A stretch of 64,000 nucleotides of DNA from Adiantum capillus-veneris (taxonomy: Eukaryota > Streptophyta > Polypodiopsida > Polypodiales > Pteridaceae), in contig CM043952.1 in assembly GCA_014529385.2 (NCBI GenBank), positions 53,958,119-54,022,118 on the forward strand, read 5' to 3'. The position numbers and the translations under genes were made by a program. The number at the start of each line of letters is the position of its first letter. The first letter of the stretch is position 1. The notes under the pieces are model-generated. The model searched no databases. It was not told the DNA's origin and saw only the letters and a list, made by a program, of their open reading frames with translations. This document shows, one piece after another, positions 11,210-21,682 of the stretch.

Positions 11210-11789
11210 TGTGAGGTGCAATGTAAGTGTTTATAAGGGTTTAGCTCGGATCTAGTACTCTGCACACAAACACAAGGGTTGCTTTACTTCACTTGAAAGG
11301 AACTGAATTGAACTGAATGAACGAGAGAGAGAGAGAGAGAGAGAGACGACACGGTATGTCAAGTCCCAAGCACCCTCAAGGGCCCCCTTGCTCTGTTGCC
11401 AGAACAAGTAATTGCTTTATTACTTGCAAATAACTGATACAATGATGCTAAATGTTGAGATGCGAAGATGCTAATGGGTACTTGATGCTATTGATGCTGG
11501 GTATTGCCGAAGTGCTGATGGGTATTGTGAGGCTAAGGATTGGATACTCCGGGTACTTGGTACTTGGCACTATGGGTACTTTGGGTACCGAAGGTACTTG
11601 GGTGCTAAGGACACGGGGGTCCCGATGATACCTATGCTGAGCTAGGCAGGAGCCAAGCCAAAACGCAAGGAGTGCTAGATGATGGGGTGTTGAGTCGACG
11701 ACGACGACGACGAGGGGTACTTGAACTGCAGTGCTGTTGAGGTGCTAATGGGTACTGATGACGGTACTTGGTTCTACGATGACGACGAC
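11210..11789 (-). repeat. LTR C (5' LTR of E3), left part
   Basis: It matches LTR B from the GGGTTTAGCTCGGATCTAGT segment through a GA microsatellite (11326-11346) to the GACGACGACGAC zone, where E5 interrupts it. The matching sequence resumes at 29018. Confidence 0.85.
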
Positions 11790-12322
11790 TGTCACAAACT
11801 GGTGACGTGGCAGGTCCCCCGGACACACACACACACACACTTCTGACGTGGCAACAACCCGTGAAATGCGCCGACAAGCTGACATGGCAGATTTCCACGA
11901 AATACGCTAACTGTACCAATCTCAACAAATCGCGCTGACTGTCGTATGAAACTGCCGGAAATTACGTTGACTGTTTTTGGCAGATTTTGGAAGACCGGTT
12001 GCTTTTGGAAACTGTTGCTTTTTATTTTAGGAGCTTTTGGGGCTCTGCTTTTGGACATCCCTTGTAAGAATAAATAAGCCTTTTGGGCCTCATTACTCAG
12101 GGCATCTGGACGTAGAGTCTGAGTGTGAGTTCCCGCGGACTCTCTTATACTTTGCACACAGATTAATATAAAAAGAAATACCGAAACGGGCACCAATCTT
12201 TGGGGCCAATACCTCTTGGCACGGACCTACGCCAGGCCGTGTCGTCTTTTGTGAACTGTTTTAAAGTGAATCTCTGCTGTGTCGCGGTAGAATCTTGACT
12301 TGGGATGTCCAAGTTTGTTACA
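11790..12322 (+). repeat. E5 5' LTR
   Basis: It starts TGTCACAAACTGGTGACGTG and ends TTTGTTACA, and aligns with the 3' LTR over its length. It contains AATAAATAAG near 12068 as a candidate A-rich promoter or polyadenylation element, and a CA run at 11823-11839. The 3' copy is about 44 bp shorter, mainly through a gap near 12190-12240. Confidence 0.92.
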
Positions 12323-12323
12323 G

Positions 12324-12335
12324 TGGTATCAGAGC
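12324..12335 (+). promoter_or_regulatory. E5 primer-binding site
   Basis: TGGTATCAGAGC lies two bases after the 5' LTR. It is complementary to the 3' end of plant initiator-Met tRNA, the usual primer for these elements. Confidence 0.93.
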
Positions 12336-12386
12336 GCGGCCCATTTCTCTTTTACCGGGAAATCCGATCTTTTTCTCGCGACACTT

Positions 12387-12682
12387 ATGGATTCCAAAAA
12401 GAATCAGTCGACTTCTTCTACATCTGCTGATGCAAAAGGAGATCACGAAGAAGATTCAATCGAATTAACAGAGGAAGAGTACGGGCCACCTAGGCCTACT
12501 CAATACGAACTTCAAGAGATGGAACGTCGACAGCAGGTTGACGAGTGCACAAAGCATATGATTAAATTTGCTAAGGATCCTCAGTTTGCAAAATTTTTGT
12601 CTCAGCAATCCATCGCAGAAGTGCACACCCAATGGCAAAAAGCCACAGAACCACCTATCAAACCGGCAATCAAGAAACCTCC
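12387..12682 (+). pseudogene. E5 gag, N-terminal part
   Basis: The ATG at 12387 starts MDSKKNQSTSSTSADAKG, followed by an acidic stretch and the motif HMIKFAKDPQFAKFL. It stops being gag at 12682, where the LINE is inserted in the codons for IKKPP. The apparent reading on to 12911 is LINE 5' sequence. Gag resumes at 19561. Confidence 0.8.
12669..12682 (+). repeat. LINE target-site duplication, left copy
   Basis: ATCAAGAAACCTCC here is repeated exactly at 19561-19574 after the LINE poly(A). It may be extended by A residues. It proves that E6 entered E5 by target-primed reverse transcription. Confidence 0.95.
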
Positions 12683-12694
12683 GCTGCTGCTGCA

Positions 12695-13154
12695 CGCTCC
12701 CCCCCCCCCCCCCCCCTGCGCCATCGTTGCCCCTCACCCCCCCTCTCTCTCTCGCCCTCGCGCTGCCTCCAGCCCCCCCCCCCCCCGCGCTGCCCCCCCT
12801 CGCCCTCACGCTGCCTCCCCTGCCCCCCCCCCTCTCGCCCTCGCACTGTCTCCCTCGCCCAGCCCAACCAACCACCGCTGCCCGCCACTCTCGCCCCTAG
12901 CTGCCCTTTAACCCGCCCGCTGCCCCCCCATTCCCTGGCTGTTTTCTCCCCCCCCGCCCCCCCCCCCCCGCAAACTTTTGTTCCTTCGCTCGCCACTGTA
13001 TCCTTCCCTCCATCCCCCCCCCCCCCCTCTCCGCATTGCCCCCAAAGGTTTTCTGCACCTGGCTCTGCATCGCTTTTTCTTCGGACTAGTGTTCGGCGTA
13101 CTCGGTTGCAGTTCTTCTTCACCATCCGCTTCTTCGACTCAGCAGTAGACACAG
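12695..13154 (+). promoter_or_regulatory. LINE 5' UTR with poly-C tracts
   Basis: This leader is dominated by C homopolymers and CTCGCCCTCGCGCTGCC-like units repeated imperfectly at about 12740-12850. LINE promoters lie within the 5' UTR, so this is the likely promoter region; no specific element is recognised. Long Pro/Ala-rich reading frames here are compositional. Confidence 0.6.
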
Positions 13155-14363
13155 ATGGAGGCTCCAGCTCCGCCACAGAGGGACTCGCCTGAAGCCCCCT
13201 CGCCCGACCCCGCTGAGCCCACCATTCGACCTGCTCTTTCGCCGACAGAGCAAGAGAGCCTTGCCGCAGAGGTAGAGCGCTTGCAGGCGACTTCTGTCAT
13301 CTGCAAGGTTCTCGGCACCCGTCCTAGCAGAGGAGAGCTGCGAGACCTTCTCCAGGCCCGCCTTCTCGCAGAGGTGGGCAAGATTTTGGATGTCCAGATC
13401 CTCGGACGGGGGTACTACCAGATCGAGTTCGAGACTTCCAAGATGGCCTCCAAGGTCATAGCTATGAGTCCACTAGCCATCCGAGCATCACGCGCCCACT
13501 TTCGACAGTGGCGACATGGTTTTGACCCGACTTCGGATGTGCTAGTAGAGGAGGCAGACATCCCCATCTCAGTCTGCTTTCCGGGTTTACAGAGGGAGTA
13601 CCTTCCACTTCTCTCCAGGATTGGCTCCGCCATCGGGACTGTCCTGGAGACACCTCATACGGCAGCATCAGTAGCTGCCAAGGCGGCTGGCATCCCTTCA
13701 GTTCGAGTTTTGGTCAGAGATACCCACACGCTCCCAAAGGTTATCCTTCTGCCTCGGGTGAGTGGGGGTTGGTTTAGACAGAGTGTGGAGTACTCGGGTC
13801 TCCCGAACCAGTGCTTCATTTGCAGACAGATGGGCCATCTAGCGAAGGCCTGTCCACGGGGGAGGCCACGACCTGCACCTCGGCCTCAGCCCCAGCCTGC
13901 CAAGGCTGGGCCGCAGCCACAGCCAGCGACACAGCGCACAGATTTTGAGCCACCCTCCGAGCCTGGGGCTCCAACAGAGGAGGGATGGCAGCAGGCCCGT
14001 GGCCGTCAACGCCAGGGGCCACAACGGCAGCCTGGCACTCAGAGTGGCCCTCAGGTGCCTACTCAGCAACAGTGGGTTCCCACGGGGAACCGCTTTGGTC
14101 CTCTTGAGCAGGAGGAGCCCCCTACGCCAGCCTCCACTTCCGCTTCACCCTCGCCAGCCACCCCACCTTCAGATTTCCCCTCTTCCTCCTCATCCCCTCC
14201 CCCGCCCTCTACTCCCGCCCACTCCCCACCTCGCCCCCCTGTCTTTGTCCCCCCACCCCGCTTCTCTTCTCCTCCGCCGCCGCCCCCCCCCCCCTCCTTC
14301 TCCCCCTCCTCCTGCTTCAGTACCACAATCGACTCAGAAGACTGGTCCCTCGCCGGCGGCTAG
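13155..14363 (+). CDS. LINE ORF1 protein, nucleic-acid binding
   Basis: A 402-codon intact frame starting MEAPAPPQRDSPEAPSPDP. Residues about 30-200 look like the DUF4283 domain found in plant L1 ORF1 proteins, including ARLLAEVGKILDVQILGRGY and VEYSGLPNQ. A CCHC knuckle CFICRQMGHLAKAC follows near residues 223-236. The tail is Pro/Gln/Ser-rich and of low complexity. ORF1 binds LINE RNA in the ribonucleoprotein. The ATG follows a C-rich leader and is the first long frame. Confidence 0.85.
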   Translation: MEAPAPPQRDSPEAPSPDPAEPTIRPALSPTEQESLAAEVERLQATSVICKVLGTRPSRGELRDLLQARLLAEVGKILDVQILGRGYYQIEFETSKMASKVIAMSPLAIRASRAHFRQWRHGFDPTSDVLVEEADIPISVCFPGLQREYLPLLSRIGSAIGTVLETPHTAASVAAKAAGIPSVRVLVRDTHTLPKVILLPRVSGGWFRQSVEYSGLPNQCFICRQMGHLAKACPRGRPRPAPRPQPQPAKAGPQPQPATQRTDFEPPSEPGAPTEEGWQQARGRQRQGPQRQPGTQSGPQVPTQQQWVPTGNRFGPLEQEEPPTPASTSASPSPATPPSDFPSSSSSPPPPSTPAHSPPRPPVFVPPPRFSSPPPPPPPPSFSPSSCFSTTIDSEDWSLAGG

Positions 14364-15062
14364 GAGATCTCTTGGCAGTGCCTTTGCCACGAGTCGCCTA
14401 GCGAAAGAGGGTCAGCCCTTCTTGCTACCCCCTCTGCAGATTCAGACATCTTCCCTTGCAGCTATCCCTCGTGGTCTGACGAGCATTGACCTCCGACGCC
14501 GCTAGGATTTCTTCGATTATGGATTCACTCGCTTTCTTGGCGATTCCGCAGCAGACCACGAGGCAGCCTGCTTCAGGGTCCACGCTCTGTTCCTCGCCAC
14601 TAGGGGGACAGAGGCCTTGGACTCAGCAGTTGGTTTCTCCTTTCCCGTCTGTGGTCGGACCGAGACAGAGTGGTCCCTAGACTCAGTGGTGGGATGGTTG
14701 CATACACAGGTTCTCGAGTTCTCTCACCACATGGGAGAACTTGGAGTTACACATTTGTTGCAGACTTTGTGGCCACTGGCCAAGTTTGCGGTGAAACCCC
14801 CAGACTCAGCAGGATGTAGGCACATTGTGGTGTACTTTTTTGCTGATACGCAGTGTTTGCCTTGCTATGTATACATTCATGAGGACTCCTGGACAGAGGA
14901 GGTTGCTTTGCGCACGGCTCGCTCTGCTTGGGCTTAGGCCAGGCACTCACTACAGGCTAGCCTATCTAGAGGACGCTCGGATGCGGATTACTCCCCATCC
15001 AAGCCTGCCTCGAAGATAGCCCGTCTTGCTGCTGCGGCAGCATATGTTCTCTCTCGCTCCCC

Positions 15063-16460
15063 ATGAGGATCGTCTCGTGGAACGTGCAAGGATTAGGTGG
15101 GCCCCAGTTTCAGCGACAGTAGGGCCGATTGCGTCAGGAGCTTCAGCGTTGCCTTGTGGGAGGAGAGATTGATCTCCTTATGCTTCAGGAGCACCATTTG
15201 TCTGAGAGCCGCATTCGACGATGTGGTCAGATTTTGCGGGGACGTTATGATACCTTTTGGTCAGCTGCTTTTGGACCTGGAGGCATCCAGGGTGGGGTAT
15301 GTATGACTATTGCGGACTCATTGCAGCAGGCCATTGTGGGCAGAGGGATTATTGTGCCAGGCAGGGCTCAGTGGATTACTTTGGAGGTTCAGGGTGGCCT
15401 TGTGGGCTTCCTGAACATCTATGCGCCCAATGTGGCGAGTGCTCGTGCAGAGTTTTAGTCACAGATTGTTGAGTCTTTGCCACAGGTTGACCATTGGTGT
15501 GTAGGAGGGGACTTCAACATGTTGGAGGACCCCTCTGACAGGATCGGAGGCAGCCATGCTACTGTACATGGAGTCGAGTTAGCAGCTTGGAAGAGGTTGT
15601 GTATGACTTTGAGGGTCTCAGATACATGGCAGCATTCTGGCTTTGTGAGGCCTCCAGAGAGTCTTGCCTTCTCTAGATCGGACCGCAGAGTGGGAGGAGT
15701 GAATCTATCGCGGATAGATCGCTTCTACACTAGTGACCACTTCAGTGACTTGGGGGGATCAGTGGGCATCCTGGCAGGGACATCCTTCTCGGACCATGCT
15801 CCAATGATCCTCACAGTGGCAGACAGGCAGAGAAGTGGGAGCACAATGCTTCGCATCCCAGAGCGGGTCTTGTTGGACTCAGCACTCAGAGAGAGGGTAG
15901 AGGCTCTCTGGACAGAGGGCATGGACAGCCAGGCTCTACCTGCAGACAGAGTGGCCTTAGGCCTAGCTCAGCTTAGCCACTTTTTTCTCCAGGAGTCTTT
16001 GGCTCGACGGGCTGCAGTGAGAGAGGAGGAGCAGCGTCTCAAACGAGGCATTGCTTCACTACAGAGGATGCAGGAGCAGCATCCAGACAGTCCATGGTTG
16101 GAGGAGCAGTTACAGCAGGCTCGACGGGAGCTTGCTTGCACAGAGGAGAGGCGCCATGAGTTTGCCTTTCACCAACAGGCATCTCAGTGGACTCAGGTGG
16201 GTGACAAAGTGACAGGTGCTTTTTTTGAGACTGTGGGACCTCGGCACTCGCATGCCAAGGTCAATCAGCTGAGGAGACCCGATGGGTCAGTTGTTTGTGA
16301 GCCTGAGGATATGCATGCAGTTGCTACTGACTTTTACCATGAGCTACTATCGGCTGAGCCCCAGTCAGAGAGACAGGATGCATGCAGGGAGCAGGTTTGG
16401 GCGCAGATGCCTTGTCTTGTGACTGAGGAGATGCGCCAGAGGCTAGAGATACCTCTTTAG
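15063..16460 (+). pseudogene. LINE ORF2, endonuclease part
   Basis: The ATG at 15063 starts MRIVSWNVQGLGG, the start of a plant L1 APE-type endonuclease. It continues through LLMLQEHHLSESR, NIYAPN, CVGGDFNMLED and the catalytic block SFSDHAPM near 15786. In-frame TAG codons at 15120-15122, 15456-15458 and 16458-16460 break it; Gln (CAG) is the likely ancestral residue. The endonuclease nicks target DNA for priming. Confidence 0.93.
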
Positions 16461-17609
16461 CTTGAGGAGCTGCACACGGCTCTTAGGGCCCTCCCTCGTG
16501 GTAGCTGTCCAGGTGAGGATGGGCTGACTCCCAGCTTCTTCTTGGAGTGCTGGGACCTGCTTGGCCCAGATCTTTGTAGTGCCTTTCAGTACATTCTGCA
16601 CACAGGAGTGATGTCGGATAGCATGAGTGAGGGTCTGATTTACCTCATTCCAAAGGAGGGTGGCTCCTTGGATGAGATTCGACAGTGGCGCCCCATCACC
16701 ATCCTCAACTCAGCCTACAAAATTCTTGCCAAGGCTCTGAGTTTGAGGATTCAGCCACTTTTGGAGAGCCTTATACATGGGACTCAGACAGGTTTTGTGA
16801 AGGAATGCAGTATCCTTGACAACATCTTCACTTTCTGGGAGGCTTCTGCCCTGGCACGTCTCCGTGGGGAGGACCTTGTGATTCTTCTTCTCGATTTTGA
16901 GAAGGCATACGACAGAGTTGACTGGGACTTTCTAGAGGGCACGCTTCGCAGGATGGGCTTCTCAGATGCTTGGATCAGAGGGGTGTCAGCTTTATACAAA
17001 CAGGCTCACAGTCAGGTGCTTTTGGCAAGAGGTAGAGGTGAGCGCTTCATGCTCACACGATCGGTCAGACAAAGTTGTCCTCTTGCCCCCTTTCTCTTTC
17101 TGTTCTATGCGGAGGCGATGAGCAGATTTTTGGTGTCACAACAGGTTGGTTTGAGGGGCTTAGCACTCCCTATACGGGGAGATGAGCTTCTGGACGCTGA
17201 GTTTGCAGACAACTCAGCCTTGTACTTAGAGGGCCAGGAGGCCAATTTACACAGATGTGGGCAGGCTTTGGAGACCTTCTGCTGTGCATCGGGCGCACTG
17301 ATCAATTGGAGAAAGACAGTGGCTTTCTCGGTTGGTAGTGCTCCTATGCCAGATTGGATGCCAGGAGAGGGTTTCAGGTGGATTCCTCCAGGGACTGCAG
17401 TTCGGTACTTGGGTTGTCATGTTGGTTTGGACTTGTCCCCCGAGCAGCAAATTGCTCCTCTTCTCCTGTCCATCAGGAGAAAGCTGTTACATTGGAGCTC
17501 AGCACGACTTTCGCTGGCTGGTAGAGTAGTAGTTGCCAACCAGGTGTTGTTGGCGACTATGTGGTACATCACTTCTTGCTGGATCTTCTCGAGTTCTTGC
17601 ATCAGCTAG
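16461..17609 (+). pseudogene. LINE ORF2, reverse transcriptase
   Basis: From LEELHTALRALPRGSCPGEDG through FFLECWD, IYLIPKEGG, QWRPITILNSAYKI, LLLDFEKAYDRVDW and RQSCPLAP to the active site, this is a full plant LINE RT. The active-site box is FADN at 17202-17213, not the family FADD, so a metal-binding Asp is lost. RQSCPL also differs from the usual RQGCPL. The frame fails near 17600 in the thumb region. Confidence 0.93.
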
Positions 17610-19415
17610 GTAGAGAGGCTGACAGGAACTTCCTTTGGTCAGGTCGCGACACTCAGATTGCCCGAGCCAAGGTGGCTTGGTCGGTCATCACACTTCCTTG
17701 TTCGCAGGGAGGGCTTGGGATCATTGATCCAGCACAGCACAGCAGAGCCCTTCTTGGGAAGTTCGTCGTCAGAGGACTTCTTCCAGGCAAGGAGCCCTGG
17801 AAGGAGTTCTTGCTGCAGAGGCTTCATGCCAAGGTGCCTCAGTCAGGAGGCCCTTGGCAACCTTCGACCAGATGGATCTTTACAGAGTTGCGCCGAGTTG
17901 GTTTGAGCAGGAGACTGGAGGACCGATTCGCTGTGAGTTTGCTGCGTTCTTGGGAGCGGAGCTATTACGGCGTGGCCTAGAGCAGAGACAGCCGACGTGC
18001 ACGGAGGAGCGCCTACGGCAGCCCCTCGTCTGGAACCCCATGGTTAGCACTCAGAGAGGCCACTTGGTTGGGAGTAGGCCTCATGTTTCTTGGGGTCCCA
18101 TGGCAGCAAGTCCAGCGCGCTCTCTAGGTGACTGGCTAGAGTTCACAAGTTTGTCAGAGGAGGTGCAGGCTGTCCAGCTACAGGGCATGAGAGGGGTTCA
18201 GAGCATGTGTCAGGACATCTCAGTGTCAGTTCGAGCTGAGTGGCTCACGCCTCTCGAGCCAGTAGCACCCCCGTGGATGGGAGCCTTCACACGACTGGAG
18301 GTTCTCATTTCAGTCAGGGCTTGCTCAGAGACTGTCCCAGCCTTGTTCTTCGAGCTTCAGGGTGGAGGACGATTACAGCGAGTTGCAATAGAGGCCCCGC
18401 AGGTAGCAGAGTGCTGTTTCCAGAGGATCCGAGTTGTGGGCATCTGTGGGAGGACTTGCGTCATAGACCTTGACCCAGCAGCTCTTGAGACAGGACACTG
18501 GAGGCTATGGGCTTGGGAGTGCTGTCCACTGGCACGAGTACAGTGGGATCCTCGTGAGTGGCTATGGAGGGACCCCTTCTCTTCTGCAGACCGCCCAGGA
18601 GTCCCTTTCTTTCAGTACACTGTTCGGCTTGGACGTCATATACTTGCAACACACAGAGAGGCCCGTCCCGCTGCAGCACGTCATTGGCAGGAGGAGGGCC
18701 TCACAGTTGAGTTCTTGGCAGCTTTTTGGCAGAGGCTATGGGACTCCAGACAGCCGAGGCGCGTCACTTTGTTCCAGTGGTTGGACACAGAGCCACAGCA
18801 GTAGGAAGCTGGCTTGTGCATAGTGGTCTCTCGGCCGCATGTACAGCCTGTGACCAGTTAGTGGAGAGTCAGCGACACTGTCTTTGGGACTGCCCCTCGG
18901 CCCAGCAGGTGTGGCTACGAGTTCTTCGGTTGATGCCTGCCCTCTCCACGGCTCGACAATACAGTTGGGGAGCAGCGGCTTGGTCCACCCTCACGGGCCC
19001 GGCACTTCAGTTTGAGCTATCTTCCACCAGCAGGATGATAGTGATACAGGGGGGGCGACCTACACTCTAGCCTGCTACAGACCTTACTCCACAGGAGTGG
19101 TGCAGTGAGAGAGAGGAGTGTTGGGAGCTCATCAGCGGCCTAGCTCTCTGGTTCATCTGGCGGGCCCGTTGTTTCCGCATCTTTAAGGCTCGCCCTGTGC
19201 CACCAGTAGAGACTGTTCGTGACTTTTGGCTAGAGCTGATCCATACTCTCAGAGGACAGCTTGAGGGACTACAGGGCAGCTCCGACCGCATGCGGGAGTG
19301 CCGCGAGGCTTTCCTTCGACTCTGGCGCCCTGGGCCTTTCTACACCATGGTCCAGGGGGTGCTCAGATGGCACTACTGTCCACCTGTGTGGCTCTTCCCT
19401 CCTCCCATCTCTTGA
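17561..19415 (+). pseudogene. LINE ORF2, C-terminal region with zinc motif
   Basis: After the frameshift the protein goes on as FLWSGRDTQIARAKVAWSVI and SQGGLGIIDP (17620-17730), moves to another frame at 17854-18804, and ends with a zf-RVT-like block CTACDQLVESQRHCLWDCPS at about 18840-18900. The last part, WFIWRARCFRIFKARPVPP to the stop at 19415, closes ORF2. At least three frameshifts and one stop (19068) occur. Confidence 0.85.
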
Positions 19416-19560
19416 TTTAGCCCCATTGTATATATGCTGTTTTTTCATTGGGAGTCTCCCCATCATGCTTGTTGTAGCCCTCTCTTGCAGAGGTGGAGGT
19501 AGCCCTATGGGCAGTTTTCATTAACTAATAGAAGGATCTCTTTCTCGAAAAAAAAAAAAA
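19416..19560 (+). other. LINE 3' UTR and poly(A)
   Basis: A short untranslated tail follows the ORF2 stop and ends in 13 A residues at 19548-19560, directly before the right target duplication. This is the normal 3' structure of an L1-type insertion. Confidence 0.9.
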
Positions 19561-19574
19561 ATCAAGAAACCTCC
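19561..19574 (+). repeat. LINE target-site duplication, right copy
   Basis: ATCAAGAAACCTCC repeats 12669-12682. After it the E5 gag frame resumes with SPRMFTEQELQEVVQ. Confidence 0.95.
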
Positions 19575-19712
19575 TTCTCCAAGGATGTTTACCGAACAAG
19601 AATTACAGGAGGTGGTTCAGACACAGCTCAGTCGACTTTTGGACGCAAACAATCAATCCAAAAAGCAAGTGAAAAAACGCAAGAAGGGGACTGACTACCC
19701 TGGTTATTTGGT
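19561..19712 (+). pseudogene. E5 gag, middle part
   Basis: KKPPSPRMFTEQELQEVVQ to KKGTDYPGYLV continues the gypsy gag between the two nested insertions. At 19713 the copia element E7 starts. The frame continues past 25035. Confidence 0.8.
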
Positions 19713-19995
19713 TGATGAACGCGCGGCGGTGTGTGCAAGTGATAGAGCACACAAAGATGTGCACTGTGTGTGCAGAGAGGGGTGGCGAAAGCAAGCAGGA
19801 GAGGAAGCGCTAGCAGAACGATGAGGGAGAGAGAGAGGACTCACGTTTTTTGGAAAAACTCAATAATTGAGTTTTGGGTTTTCCCACTTTTATTATAAGT
19901 GACCTTTAAAAAATGTGTTGTGTCCAAGTTCAATATGAACCTGGACAAAGTATAAAAATATACAAAAAGGGGTTATTTAAGCCTTTAACCCAACA
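19713..19995 (-). repeat. E7 3' LTR
   Basis: A 283-bp LTR; on the minus strand it starts TGTTGGGTTAAAGGC and ends in the CATCA region. It differs from the 5' copy mainly by about 18 extra bases around the CCAAGTTCAATATGAACCTGG segment, a small inverted repeat that is deleted in the other LTR. Confidence 0.93.
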
Positions 19996-20010
19996 ACCTC
20001 CCACTTAAAG
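19996..20010 (-). promoter_or_regulatory. E7 polypurine tract
   Basis: The minus strand reads AAGTGGGAGGT directly before the 3' LTR, the same as in E1. Confidence 0.85.
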
Positions 20011-20030
20011 GCATAAATGACGCCTTTAAG

Positions 20031-20696
20031 TTAACCAACTCCCACCAGCTGTATGCAATGCTCATGTTGAAGACTTTTGGTGAGAACATCTGCAAGGTTA
20101 TTCTGTGTGTGAATCTTAGTCAAGGTGACTAGACCATCCTCCAATACCTGTCGTATAAAGTGGTATCGCACATCAATGTGCTTTGTCCGTGCATGAAACA
20201 TGGCATTCTTGGCCAAATAGACAGCACTCTGGCTATCACATCCCAAGACAGGAGTACTAGCAGGCATACCAAGCTCTTTGACAAGTCTGCCCAACCATAT
20301 GGCCTCTTTAGAAGCCTCAATGGCTGAAATATATTCAGCCTCAGTAGTACTCAATGCCATAATTTTTTACAGTCGTGAACACCAAGAGACAGCACCACCA
20401 ACAATAGCAAACACATAGCCACTAGTGGACTTCCTGGTATCCAAGTCACCTGCCATATCTGCATCACAATAGCCCTGCAACTTCACGTCACTTTTGCCAT
20501 AGCATATACACCTAGATTGTGTACCTGACAAGTATCTCAGAATGCATTTCACAGCTTCCCAATGTGCTTTGCCGGGATTGGACATGTATCTACTAACAAC
20601 TCCCACCGCATGGGCAATGTCAGGACGAGTGGCAACCATAGCATACATAAGAGAACCACAAGCTGATGCATAAGGGATTCCCTTCATAGCATTCAC
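20031..20696 (-). pseudogene. E7 RNase H and RT tail
   Basis: Two adjacent minus frames give ACGSLMYAMVATRPDIAHAV (20696 leftward) and then LSTTEAEYISAIEASKEA to HCIQLVGVG at 20031. One frame change near 20360 separates them. The sequence mirrors E1 3650-4318. Confidence 0.92.
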
Positions 20697-20831
20697 TGCC
20701 GCGTCATCCTTTGGGCAATCGGCTTTGCTAAGTTTTGTGTGTGGAGATAAAGGTACTCAAAGTGACTTAGCTTCAGCCATGTTAAACCTGTCAAGTACTT
20801 TAGCAATGTACTTTTCTTGAGATAAGAAGAG

Positions 20832-20954
20832 CAATTTCAGCTTTCTATCTCTCTTGATTCTCATGCCCAAGATGTGCTCAGCATCACCTAAATCAATTTT
20901 AGCTTTCTATCTCTCTTGATTCTCATGCCCAAGATGTGCTCAGCATCACCTAAA
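20832..20954. repeat. 61-bp tandem duplication inside E7 RT
   Basis: A segment beginning CAATTTCAGCTTTCTATC at 20832 is repeated from 20893 with one or two changes (CAATTTTAGC). It lies in the codons for DAEHILGMRIKRDRKLKL, so those residues are encoded twice. It is a private duplication of this copy; E1 has a single unit. Confidence 0.9.
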
Positions 20955-21682
20955 TCCTTCATTGCAAAAGCTGAATTCAGCTGACGTTTAAGAGCATCAA
21001 TGGTAGACATATGCTTCCCAGCAATCAACATATCATCTACATGTAGCACAAGGATTATAGGACTTCCATCATTATCCTTCTTTGTATACAAACAATGGTC
21101 TGAATGGCTGCGTTTAAAGCCTTGAGACAGCATAAAAGTATCAAACTTTTTGTACCATTGACGTGATGACTGCCTCAAACCATACAGTGCCCTTCTTAGT
21201 TTGCATACAAGTTCCTTTCTATCAGGAACTACAAAACCCTCAGGTTGCTTCATGTAGATATCTTCATCAATGTCACCATGAAGAAAAGCTGTTTTTACAT
21301 CCATTTGATTCAATTCCAAGTCAAGCACTGCAGCGAGAGCAAAAAGGACACGCAATGTCGTAAGCTTTACAACAGGAGAAAAGATCTCTTGAAAGTCAAT
21401 CCCCTCTTTCTGTGCATACCCTTTGGCAACTAACCTTGCTTTATACTTGGGCTTTCCATCAACACATTTGACAAACCCATTTGTTAGGAAGAGCTTTTCT
21501 TCCTTTAGGCAATGGCACAAATCCCAAGTATTGTTTGCATGTAAAGATTTGATTTCCTCTTGCATCGCAAGCTCCCACTTACTGCTTAACTCACATGATT
21601 TTGCCTCTTTATATGTAAGATACTCTCCCTCATCTGTCAACATAACATGATGCAAAGAGGGGTCAAAGTGCTGTTCTGACAC
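20888..21682 (-). pseudogene. E7 reverse transcriptase
   Basis: A long minus frame with [55 protein letters not shown] and the active-site box HVDD (21032-21043). Both Asp are kept but the leading Tyr is His. The tail runs into the tandem duplication. Confidence 0.93.

Larger units (their letters stand above)
12683..19560 (+). mobile_element. L1-type LINE E6, full length but inactive
   Basis: A 6.9-kb non-LTR element with a C-rich 5' leader (12700-13140), ORF1 with zinc knuckle, ORF2 with endonuclease, RT and C-terminal zinc motif, a 3' UTR and a 13-base poly(A) at 19548-19560. It has a 14-bp target duplication. Several stops and frameshifts in ORF2 and a changed catalytic residue show it is inactive. 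GC content is much higher than in its surroundings. Confidence 0.95.

Noticed and set aside
12300-13192. Long Pro/Ala-rich frames on the plus strand and Gly/Arg-rich frames on the minus strand
   Set aside because: They come from the poly-C leader of the LINE and cross the gag-LINE junction; composition alone keeps them open.
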